5,843 nt of DNA from Thermoflexus hugenholtzii JAD2 (GTDB lineage: Bacteria; Chloroflexota; Dehalococcoidia; UBA2979), in assembly GCA_945889565.1 (NCBI GenBank), contig CAMDBZ010000118.1:1-5843 (forward strand). Direction: 5' to 3'. A program made the translations under genes and the position numbers. Shown here in pieces: positions 1 through 4,783 of the stretch. The notes below the pieces were generated by a model. The model did no database searches. It saw only the letters and a program-made list of their open reading frames with translations, and was not told the DNA's origin. Position 1 is the first letter of the stretch. Every line of letters begins with the position of its first letter.

Positions 1-546
1 TTGGAGACTTGCCTCTGTCTCCGCTGCCCACTCCGGATGTGCCTGCAGTAGAGCCCTGACTCGGTCATGGTCGGCGGGCGGCGGAGCCTCGCACACGTCG
101 AGCTGGTCGATGCGCGGCGCAAAGAAGCGCTGCATGGATTCGTCGGCAATCTCGTCGCTGCCATGCTCCCTCGCTCGCTGGAAAGCATCCCGCCAAGGTT
201 GCTCGCGATGAGTGAGCTTGGAGAGTTGCATCGCTGAGTAGCCGCTGAAGCGAGCATCTACCATCTCGATCAGTGATCGTGTGTCCTCATCGAGCGCGTC
301 CGGATCGAAGTCGTTGGGAGCGCTGAGAACGTCGCGGCGATATTGGAAGCGGCGCCAAAGGTCGTAACATACCGGGCCGTACTCCCAAGCTCGGAATCTC
401 GCGTCGAACAACCGCTGACCCCTCATACCGAGCGTGAAGCCCTGGGCGTAGTAGCACAGCTTCTGCAGCTTCATATGAGTCACGCCGCTCGACTTGCGCG
501 CGGCAAGCACCAGAAAGTAATTAGCGACATCGTGAACCGTCGGCAT
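1..546 (-). CDS. Panacea-domain (DUF4065, GepA/SocA-type) protein, likely antitoxin; 3' end cut off by the window
   Basis: The reverse strand reads ATG at 546 and stays open for 182 codons to the window edge, so the stop lies outside. An SD-like GGGAGA (558-553) sits 6 nt before the ATG and supports this start. Seen motifs: VTHMKLQKLCYYAQGF (residues 22-37), RAWEYGPVCYDLWRRF (52-67) and LSKLTHREQPWRDAF (108-122), the signature blocks of the DUF4065/Panacea fold. Known of the family: Panacea domains act as antitoxins to varied toxins (PanAT pairs); SocA is a proteolytic adaptor/antitoxin for SocB in Caulobacter; GepA is phage-associated. Inferred: an antitoxin or remnant. No partner ORF lies upstream (547-822), so a toxin, if any, would be downstream beyond base 1. 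Sampled GC is about 55-62 % against about 77 % in the core genes, and codons such as GAT, AAT, TTT, AGA and TCA are common, suggesting transfer. Family call is firm, role less so. Confidence 0.88.
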   Translation of the reverse strand, partial: MPTVHDVANYFLVLAARKSSGVTHMKLQKLCYYAQGFTLGMRGQRLFDARFRAWEYGPVCYDLWRRFQYRRDVLSAPNDFDPDALDEDTRSLIEMVDARFSGYSAMQLSKLTHREQPWRDAFQRAREHGSDEIADESMQRFFAPRIDQLDVCEAPPPADHDRVRALLQAHPEWAAETEASLQ

Positions 547-576
547 GGCGCATCTCCCGCGGGTTCTCTGCTCAGT

Positions 577-585
577 AGCTTAGCA
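577..585 (-). promoter_or_regulatory. Possible extended -10 for the Panacea gene
   Basis: On the reverse strand TGC precedes TAAGCT (hexamer 582-577), an extended -10 pattern, about 30 nt before the ATG at 546. No good -35 is seen at the expected distance. Weak, pattern-only call. Confidence 0.25.
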
Positions 586-735
586 GGTCTATCCCACCCG
601 CCACGACGTCGCCATGACACCACGATCGGGGCCAGTAGTGGGCAGCCGCCGCAGGCACCTCCCATCCACTCGACAGTCGCCTTCGAGCCCCCGCGGAGCG
701 CGAGCGAACGCCCCTGGCGTGAAACGGCGGGCGCG

Positions 736-763
736 GGCGGGTCCCTCGGCCCGGAGGGCCGCC
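736..763. other. GC-rich hairpin upstream of tsaB
   Basis: GGCGG (736-740), a 2-nt GT bulge and CCCTC (743-747) pair with GAGGG (754-758) and CCGCC (759-763) around the loop GGCCCG. This makes a 10-bp stem with one bulge. No T-run follows on either strand, so it is not a classical terminator; it lies 59 nt before the tsaB start. Confidence 0.45.
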
Positions 764-795
764 GTCACCCCGCAGCGCCAAACCCCCACACCCGC

Positions 796-801
796 CACAA
801 T
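796..801 (+). promoter_or_regulatory. Weak -10-like box before tsaB
   Basis: CACAAT lies 21 nt before the tsaB ATG and resembles the TACAAT box before mnmA. No -35 element is recognisable, so this rests on spacing and one hexamer only. Confidence 0.22.
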
Positions 802-822
802 ACCCGTCGAGGTACGCCGCCC

Positions 823-1563
823 ATGCCCGAGCTCGCCATCGACAGCGCTTCCGAGGACGCCGCCGTCGCCGTCGTCGACGGCGAGCGCGTGCTCGCCGAG
901 CACCGCTGGCGCATCGCCACCACCTACTCGCGCGAGCTGCTCGCCGGCATCGAGGCCGCGCTCGCCCAGGCCGGCGTCGCGCGCGACACCATCACCGCGA
1001 TCGCCGTGAACGTCGGGCCCGGCGGCTACAGCAGCCTGCGCACGGGCGTCGCCACCGCGCAGGGCCTCGCGCTCGCGCTCGGCGTGCCGCTCGCGGGCGT
1101 CGGCCGCCTCGAGGCGCAGGCATACCCCCACCTCGCAGCCGCCGCCACGCACGAGCCGCGCATCGAGAGCGTCGTCGCCGTGCACCAGCTCGGCCGCGCC
1201 GGCCTCGCCTGGGCCGCGTACGCGCCCGCGCGCGACGGCGGCGTGCCGCAGCTGCTCGCCGGCCCGCACATCGACACGCCCGAAGCGTGCGCCGCCGCCG
1301 CCCCGCCCGCCGTGCTCTGGTGCGGCGACCTCGACGGCGCGCTCGCCGACGCGCTGCGCGCCGCGCGCGCCGCCGCAGGCCACGCCGCCGACCGCGACGT
1401 CCCGCCCGACCGCAACCTGCGCGCCGCCGCCGACCTCGTGCGCCTCGCGCGCCTGCACGGCGCGTACGGCGACCCCGCCGCCGTCGACGTCGCGTACCTG
1501 CGCCCGCCGACGATCGGCGCCCGCGCGCCCGCACCCGCCCCCGCGCCCTCCCCGACGCGCTGA
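823..1563 (+). CDS. tsaB: TsaB, tRNA N6-threonylcarbamoyladenosine (t6A37) biosynthesis protein
   Basis: TsaB is the inactive ASKHA-fold paralogue that pairs with TsaD; with TsaE and TsaC/TsaC2 it makes t6A at position 37 of ANN-decoding tRNAs in the cytoplasm. The 246-residue product is near family length. Seen: N-terminal strand LAIDSASEDAAVAV (4-17), a helix ending YSRELLAGIEAAL (35-47), the hallmark GPGGYSSLRTGVATAQGLA (65-83; family form GPGS[FY]TGLRxG), and the terminal VDVAYLRPP (221-229). The usual DAR-type motif in the middle is replaced by VHQLGRAGLAW (120-130), and the C-terminus is a low-complexity Ala-Pro tail (235-246). ATG 823 was chosen because GAGGT (809-813) precedes it by 9 nt and the family N-terminus begins here, although the frame is open further upstream. 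ndk follows after 47 nt, probably in the same operon; the rimI and tsaD genes often found beside tsaB are absent. Confidence 0.9.
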   Translation: MPELAIDSASEDAAVAVVDGERVLAEHRWRIATTYSRELLAGIEAALAQAGVARDTITAIAVNVGPGGYSSLRTGVATAQGLALALGVPLAGVGRLEAQAYPHLAAAATHEPRIESVVAVHQLGRAGLAWAAYAPARDGGVPQLLAGPHIDTPEACAAAAPPAVLWCGDLDGALADALRAARAAAGHAADRDVPPDRNLRAAADLVRLARLHGAYGDPAAVDVAYLRPPTIGARAPAPAPAPSPTR

Positions 1564-1610
1564 ACGACCGGCCAAACCCAGCACTCGCACACGACCAGGA
1601 GCCGCACCCG

Positions 1611-2060
1611 ATGGAACGCACGCTCGTCCTCGTCAAGCCGGACGCCATGCAGCGCGGGCTCGCCGGCGAGATCCTGCAGCGCCTCGAACGGCGCGGGCTG
1701 CGCATCGTCGGCCTGCGCTTGCTGCACGTCGACGAAGCGATGGCGAACCGCCACTACGCGGAGCATGTCGGCAAGCCGTTCTTCGCCGGCCTCGTCGCCT
1801 ACATCACCAGCAGCCCGATCATCGCCGCCGTGTTCGAGGGCACGAACGCCGTCGCCGCCGCGCGCCAGACCATGGGGACCACCCGCCCCACCGAGGCCGC
1901 CCCCGGCACCATCCGCGGCGACCTCGGCCTGGAGGTCGGCCGCAACCTCGTGCACGGCTCCGACAGCCCCGACAGCGCCGCACGCGAGATCGCCATCTTC
2001 TTCGCAGGCGAACCGCTCGCCAGCTGGCCCCGCGACGTGGACCGCTGGGTGTTCGAGTAG
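1611..2060 (+). CDS. ndk: Nucleoside diphosphate kinase
   Basis: Transfers the gamma phosphate from ATP to other (d)NDPs through a phosphohistidine, balancing cytoplasmic NTP and dNTP pools. The 149-residue length is normal for bacterial Ndk. Seen: VLVKPDAMQRGL (6-17) with the nucleotide-binding Lys9, HYAEHVGKPFF (48-58), FEGTNAV (75-81), the loop GTTRPTEAAPGTIRGDLG (89-106) and the active-site block GRNLVHGSDS (110-119) with the phosphorylated histidine at 115. All catalytic residues expected from the family are present. Start: AGGAG (1597-1601) lies 9 nt before the ATG. It follows tsaB by 47 nt without an obvious promoter or terminator between them, so co-transcription is likely. Its 3' flank is the G-rich repeat region 2153-2234. 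Confidence 0.97.
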   Translation: MERTLVLVKPDAMQRGLAGEILQRLERRGLRIVGLRLLHVDEAMANRHYAEHVGKPFFAGLVAYITSSPIIAAVFEGTNAVAAARQTMGTTRPTEAAPGTIRGDLGLEVGRNLVHGSDSPDSAAREIAIFFAGEPLASWPRDVDRWVFE

Positions 2061-2071
2061 CCGCGCGCGCT

Positions 2072-2086
2072 GATCTTCCCCAGATC
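2072..2086. other. Short inverted repeat just after ndk
   Basis: GATCT (2072-2076) and AGATC (2082-2086) flank a 5-nt loop, 12 nt past the ndk stop. The stem is short and no T-run follows, so terminator function is doubtful. Confidence 0.25.
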
Positions 2087-2152
2087 TCCGGACCCCGCCA
2101 CCCCGGGACCGCCCGCAGGCAGCCCGCTCCGGCGAGACTCCGCACTGTCCTT

Positions 2153-2201
2153 CCGGGGGTCCGGGGGTCCGGGGGTCCGGGGGGTCCGGGGGGTCCGGGG
2201 G
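2153..2201 (+). repeat. Tandem CCGGGGG(G)T repeat with strong G-quadruplex potential
   Basis: Three 8-bp units CCGGGGGT (2153-2160, 2161-2168, 2169-2176) are followed by two 9-bp units CCGGGGGGT (2177-2185, 2186-2194) and a final CCGGGGG. The plus strand therefore carries six runs of 5-6 G separated by TCC, easily satisfying the G3+N1-7 rule for a quadruplex. It lies about 95 nt past the ndk stop. A read-through ndk transcript would carry the G-rich strand; one from rsfS the C-rich strand. Confidence 0.85.
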
Positions 2202-2211
2202 CGAAGCCCCC
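2197..2211. terminator. GGGGGC-GAA-GCCCCC hairpin, possible bidirectional terminator of ndk and rsfS
   Basis: A perfect 6-bp all-GC stem (2197-2202 with 2206-2211) closes on a GAA triloop directly after the G-repeat array. It lies between the convergent ndk and rsfS genes, where a shared terminator is expected. There is no T-tract on either strand, so intrinsic termination is unproven; it may equally be part of a dispersed intergenic repeat. Confidence 0.4.
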
Positions 2212-2219
2212 GCTCCGAA

Positions 2220-2234
2220 GGGCGGGCGGGCGGG
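2220..2234 (+). repeat. (GGGC)n run, second G-quadruplex motif
   Basis: Four GGG runs separated by single C bases, 18 bp after the TCC-spaced array. It meets the minimal quadruplex rule with 1-nt loops, although pairing with nearby C-rich sequence competes. Confidence 0.6.
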
Positions 2235-2251
2235 CCTTCCCGAGAAACCTG

Positions 2252-2266
2252 CGCGGCGGAGCCGCG
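2252..2266. other. CGCGGC-GGA-GCCGCG hairpin
   Basis: A perfect 6-bp GC stem with a purine triloop, the same 15-nt architecture as the hairpin at 2197-2211. It may be another module of one intergenic element. Confidence 0.5.
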
Positions 2267-2289
2267 TCCCAACTCCCCTCGGGCTCCTC

Positions 2290-2303
2290 CGGCCGAAGGG
2301 CCG
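2290..2303. other. CGGCC-GAAG-GGCCG hairpin before the rsfS stop
   Basis: A perfect 5-bp stem with a GAAG loop, 22 nt downstream of the rsfS stop codon on the minus strand. It is followed by the 12-bp palindrome GCGGCGCGCCGC (2314-2325), which touches the rsfS stop codon. Either could serve as the 3' end of rsfS mRNA; no T-run is present. Confidence 0.4.
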
Positions 2304-2324
2304 ACCTCAACCCGCGGCGCGCCG

Positions 2325-2660
2325 CTACTGCACCCGCACCACCTCGTGCGCGCGCTGCCACAGCCCTTCGAGGTCGTAGTACGCCCGCTGCTCCCGCGAG
2401 AACAGGTGCGCGACGACGGGGCCCACCTCCACCAGCACCCAGCCGCCTTCGGTCCCACCCTCGCGACGCACGCGCAGCCCCGGCGCCGCGTCCACCACCG
2501 CGTCGACGAGCGCGCTGATCTGCCGCTCGCTCGTCGCCGTCGCAATCACAAAGTAGTCCGCGAACGCCGCCAGCCCCGTCAGGTCGAGCAGCACCACGTC
2601 TTCCGCCTGCCGGTCCACCAGCAAGTCCACGATCCGACGCGCCAGCTCGTCACCCTGCAG
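2325..2660 (-). CDS. rsfS: RsfS, ribosomal silencing factor (Iojap/DUF143 family), probable CTG start
   Basis: RsfS binds ribosomal protein uL14 on the 50S subunit and blocks 30S joining, reducing translation in starvation. From CTG 2660 the product is 111 residues, a normal family length. Seen: helix ELARRIVDLLVDRQAEDVVL (5-24), the core FADYFVIATATSERQ (33-47), and WVLVEVGPVVAHLF (74-87) followed by RAYYDLEGLW (92-101), all family hallmarks. A GTG at 2630 would give 101 residues but would cut off the conserved first helix and lacks an SD at proper distance. On the minus strand a perfect GGAGGT (2672-2667) stands 6 nt before an in-frame CTG, with no ATG, GTG or TTG in that position. A TATACT box lies 41 nt further up. 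It is transcribed alone, convergent to ndk. Confidence 0.93.
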   Translation of the reverse strand: MQGDELARRIVDLLVDRQAEDVVLLDLTGLAAFADYFVIATATSERQISALVDAVVDAAPGLRVRREGGTEGGWVLVEVGPVVAHLFSREQRAYYDLEGLWQRAHEVVRVQ

Positions 2661-2666
2661 CGCTGC

Positions 2667-2672
2667 ACCTCC
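2667..2672 (-). promoter_or_regulatory. Perfect Shine-Dalgarno GGAGGT that sets the rsfS start
   Basis: On the minus strand GGAGGT is followed by 6 nt and then CTG (2660-2658) in the rsfS frame. The GTG at 2630 would be 36 nt away, too far to use this site. Confidence 0.7.
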
Positions 2673-2701
2673 ACCGCTCCAACCGTCGCCACCGAACCGC
2701 C

Positions 2702-2707
2702 AGTATA
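2702..2707 (-). promoter_or_regulatory. Probable -10 of the rsfS promoter
   Basis: TATACT on the minus strand, 41 nt before the CTG start and clear of the neighbouring gene. It is identical to the hexamer before tRNA-Ser(CGA). The -35 region is not recognisable (nearest is TGCGAT at 2732-2727, 19-nt spacer). Confidence 0.5.
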
Positions 2708-2734
2708 GCCGCGCACCCGCCCCGCCATCGCAGC

Positions 2735-2827
2735 GCGCCCCGTCCGGCTCCCCCTCGCCCCGCCCCGCGGGGAGAGGGGGCCGGGGGGTGAGGGTCCGGC
2801 CCGGCCATCCGAGCCGGACGAGGGCGC
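2735..2827. repeat. Nested inverted-repeat (REP/MITE-like) intergenic element
   Basis: GCGCCC (2735-2740) plus CGTCCGGCTC (2741-2750) pair perfectly with GAGCCGGACG (2811-2820) plus GGGCGC (2822-2827), with one bulged A (2821): a 16-bp outer stem. Inside, CCCCCTC (2750-2756) pairs with GAGGGGG (2774-2780) around the palindrome CCCCGCGGGG (2763-2772). GTCCGGC recurs at 2794-2800 and can pair instead with GCCGGAC (2813-2819). The central string around 2769-2793 resembles a C/G-rich repeat that I associate with intergenic regions of many GC-rich genomes; I cannot count copies here. It lies between the ends of the lipoprotein gene and the rsfS promoter and may insulate them. Confidence 0.7.
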
Positions 2828-2843
2828 CGCGCGCCTGCTCCCC

Positions 2844-3477
2844 CTACCGCCGCGCGCACGCCGCGTCCACCACCGTCGTGGTCACCGGCGTCCCGTCCCC
2901 CGCATCGACGCGCAGCGTGAAGCGCAGCAACCCGTCCGCGAGCGAGTACTCGCCCAGCGTCGCCGCCGCCCGCGGACCGAGCGCCTGCATCCCCTCCAGC
3001 CGCCCCTCCGCCCGCCCGTCCAGCCCGATGCGCGCCCGCACCTGCCCGAGAAACGCCGACGGCGCATCCACCACCAGCGCGCCGCCCTCCACGCGGAACG
3101 GCGCCTCGAACGTGCCCCCTGCGCTGCCGAAGACCGCGCCCCCCACCTCGAAGCTGAGCGCGCCGCCGCCGCCGCCCGCCTCCACCCGCACCGCGAACGC
3201 CCCCCCGCGCGACGCCGCCTCGTTGCGCCAGCTGCCCACGCAGCGCCGCCACCCGCGCCGCCGCGTCGCCACCGGGCACTGCAGCCGTGCCGCTCGCGCG
3301 CGCCGTTGCTGCGCCCGACCCGGGCGTGCTGCTCGACGCCGGCCCGGCGGCCGCCGCCGTCGCGCTCGCGCGCGCCACCGCCGCACCGCCCTCGTCGTCG
3401 CCGGAGCACGCCGCGAGCGCCAGCGCGCCGAGCCACGCGCACACCAGCAGCACCCGCCTCAGCCCCCGCTCGCTCAT
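2844..3477 (-). CDS. Predicted secreted lipoprotein, apparently frameshifted
   Basis: I do not recognise a named family. Reading minus-strand ATG 3477 gives a lipoprotein signal: Arg-rich n-region, hydrophobic VLLVCAWLGALALAA, and lipobox LAAC with Cys24, then SGDDEGG and a long Ala/Ser/Thr/Pro/Gly linker. About 77 residues in, this frame turns into Gly/Arg-rich nonsense. The +1-shifted frame, which ends at TAG 2844, carries a plausible domain from GSWRNEAASRGGAF to FTLRVDAGDGTPVTTTVV, rich in alternating beta-type segments (FEVGGAVFG, FEAPFRVEGGALVVDAP, GRLEGM). Frame-specific GC at third codon positions switches at about 3235-3262. Together the parts would make about 210 residues: a surface-anchored beta domain of unknown role. 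The shift may be a real mutation (pseudogene) or a sequence error; a run of seven G lies nearby (3209-3215). No SD is seen; the start looks leaderless. Confidence 0.6.
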
Positions 3478-3484
3478 CGCCAGC

Positions 3485-3490
3485 ATCGTA
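3485..3490 (-). promoter_or_regulatory. -10 box of the lipoprotein gene, leaderless arrangement
   Basis: TACGAT on the minus strand ends 7 nt before the ATG at 3477, so transcription would begin at or next to the start codon. It lies in CCGCTACGATGC (3494-3483), which mirrors the mnmA-side box. No -35 is clear. Confidence 0.45.
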
Positions 3491-3533
3491 GCGGCCCGCC
3501 CGAGGGCGCACGAGGCCGTACGACCCGCTCCGC

Positions 3534-3539
3534 TACAAT
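3534..3539 (+). promoter_or_regulatory. -10 box of the mnmA promoter
   Basis: TACAAT, one mismatch from consensus, sits in CCGCTACAATGC (3530-3541). The predicted +1 (6-7 nt beyond) falls on the ATG at 3546. No -35 of the TTGACA type is seen at 16-18 nt. Confidence 0.5.
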
Positions 3540-3545
3540 GCACGC

Positions 3546-3587
3546 ATGACGTCACCCCTGAGCGCCGCCAGCAGCACTCGTCGATGA
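3546..3587 (+). CDS. Possible 13-codon leader ORF coupled to mnmA
   Basis: ATG 3546 reads MTSPLSAASSTRR and stops at TGA 3585-3587, which overlaps the mnmA ATG (3584-3586) as ATGA. The ATG lies exactly where transcription from the TACAAT box would start, so it could be a leaderless start. mnmA itself has no Shine-Dalgarno in the preceding 20 nt, so ribosomes terminating here could re-initiate on mnmA. Such a short ORF can occur by chance; the combination of position and overlap is the only support. Confidence 0.35.
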   Translation: MTSPLSAASSTRR

Positions 3588-4699
3588 GCGCCCCCCGCGT
3601 CCTCGTCGCGATGTCCGGCGGCGTCGATTCCGCCGTCGCGGCCGCCCTCCTGCACCGCGAGGGCTACGACGTCTTCGGCGTGACCATGCGCCTGTACACC
3701 CAGGCCGACGGCGCCGCGCTGCGCTCCCGCCGCACCTGCTGCGGCGTCGAGGATGTCGCCGACGCCCGCGCCGCCGCGCAGCGCATCGGCATCCCCCACT
3801 ACGTGCTGAACCTCGAGCGTGAGTTCGAGCGCGACGTGATCGCGCCCTTCGTCGCCGCCTACGCGGACGGCCGCACCCCCAACCCCTGTCTCGCCTGCAA
3901 CGAGCGCGTGAAGTTCGCCACGCTGCTGGACCGCGCGCACGCGCTCGGCGCGGACCTGCTCGCCACCGGCCACTACGCGCGCATCGAGCGCGCCGACGAC
4001 GGCGCGTACGCGCTGCGCGCCGCCGCCGACCCCGACAAGGACCAGTCGTACGTGCTCTACACGCTCGAGCAGCGCGCGCTCGCGCGCACGCTGTTCCCGC
4101 TCGGCGCGCTCACGAAGCAGGAGACGCGCCGCATCGCCGCCGAGCTCGGCCTCGGCGTCGCCGCCAAGCCGGACAGCGCCGACATCTGCTTCGTCCCCGG
4201 CGGCGACTACCGCGCGCTGCTGCGCGACCGCGGCGTGACGCTCACACCCGGCCCGATCGTCGCGCGCGACGGCGCAACGCTCGGCACGCACACCGGCGCC
4301 GCCGCATACACCGTCGGCCAGCGCCGCGGCCTCGGCCTCGCGACCGGCGCAGCGCGCTACGTCACCGCGATCGACGCGCGCACGAACGTGATCACCGTCG
4401 GCGACGTCGACGCGCTCGCCACACGCGCGCTCTACGCAGCTGCGCCGCGCTGGGTCGCCGCGCCCCCCGCGCCCGGCGAGCCGCTGCGCGCGCGCATCCG
4501 CTACCACGGCGCGCTCGTCCCCGCGCACGTCGCCGACGTGACCGCGGACGGCTTCCGCGTGCGCTTCGCGCGCCCCGTCCGCGCCGTCACCCCCGGCCAG
4601 GCTGTGGTGCTGTACCGTAGCGAGCACCCCGACGGCTACGGCGGGACGCTCGGCGACACCGTCGTCGGCGGCGGCACCATCGACCACGCGCTGGACTAA
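3584..4699 (+). CDS. mnmA: MnmA, tRNA-specific 2-thiouridylase
   Basis: MnmA adenylates and thiolates U34 of tRNA-Glu, -Gln and -Lys (s2U34), receiving sulfur from a cysteine desulfurase directly or through a relay. The 371-residue product has full family length. Seen: PP-loop SGGVDS (11-16), TCCGVEDVADARAAA (51-65), TPNPC with catalytic Cys102 (98-102), LLATGHYARI (125-134), DKDQSYVLY (151-159), SADICF with the second catalytic Cys202 (198-203), VGQRRGLGL (244-252), and a C-terminal beta-barrel domain ending in VVGGGTIDHALD. ATG 3584 is the only usable start: no in-frame ATG, GTG or TTG occurs between the promoter and this codon. No SD precedes it; the overlap with a 13-codon ORF may supply ribosomes. 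It is divergent from the lipoprotein gene, and a strong hairpin follows 22 nt after its stop. Confidence 0.97.
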   Translation: MSAPRVLVAMSGGVDSAVAAALLHREGYDVFGVTMRLYTQADGAALRSRRTCCGVEDVADARAAAQRIGIPHYVLNLEREFERDVIAPFVAAYADGRTPNPCLACNERVKFATLLDRAHALGADLLATGHYARIERADDGAYALRAAADPDKDQSYVLYTLEQRALARTLFPLGALTKQETRRIAAELGLGVAAKPDSADICFVPGGDYRALLRDRGVTLTPGPIVARDGATLGTHTGAAAYTVGQRRGLGLATGAARYVTAIDARTNVITVGDVDALATRALYAAAPRWVAAPPAPGEPLRARIRYHGALVPAHVADVTADGFRVRFARPVRAVTPGQAVVLYRSEHPDGYGGTLGDTVVGGGTIDHALD

Positions 4700-4720
4700 C
4701 ACGCAGCACGCAAGCCACGA

Positions 4721-4757
4721 TCGCAGCGGTCGCGCGCGTTGAGCGCGCACCGCACGA
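4721..4757 (+). terminator. Strong hairpin after mnmA, probable terminator or mRNA 3' stabiliser
   Basis: GCGGT (4726-4730), a bulged C and GCGCGC (4732-4737) pair with GCGCGC (4743-4748) and ACCGC (4749-4753) around loop GTTGA; TCG/CGA (4721-4723 with 4755-4757) extends it past a small internal loop. It lies between mnmA and the next gene. No T-run follows, so it may reduce rather than stop read-through. Confidence 0.45.
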
Positions 4758-4783
4758 CACCGAGGATGGGCGCAGGAGCACGC

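Larger units (their letters stand above)
547..822. other. Divergent intergenic spacer between the Panacea gene and tsaB, spanning a GC shift
   Basis: I find no convincing gene in these 276 bases. The left part (to about 600) keeps the lower GC of the Panacea gene; from about 660 the sequence takes on the very high GC of the core genes. It contains the candidate -10 of the Panacea gene, a hairpin at 736-763 and a weak CACAAT box before tsaB. No tRNA fragment, integrase or clear terminal repeat marks the composition boundary. Confidence 0.6.

Noticed and set aside
343..822. Extension of the tsaB frame 160 codons upstream to 343
   Set aside because: The extension lies antisense to the Panacea gene, shows no TsaB homology, and the SD and family N-terminus are at 823.
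547..822. Small toxin gene upstream of the Panacea gene
   Set aside because: No minus-strand ORF with an SD and plausible protein fits here; the open stretches are GC-driven.
589..1590. 333-codon open frame antisense to tsaB
   Set aside because: Low-complexity Gly/Ala/Arg/Val translation opposite a gene with clear family motifs; GC-rich shadow.
2650..3555. Single 301-codon minus-strand protein in one frame
   Set aside because: Only the first part (signal peptide and linker) looks like protein; the rest is Gly/Arg nonsense while the adjacent frame carries a good domain to 2844.
4739..4783. TTG 4739 or ATG 4766 as start of the 108-residue protein
   Set aside because: TTG 4739 lies inside the hairpin loop after mnmA and neither has an SD at proper spacing; ATG 4784 has AGGAG 5 nt away.
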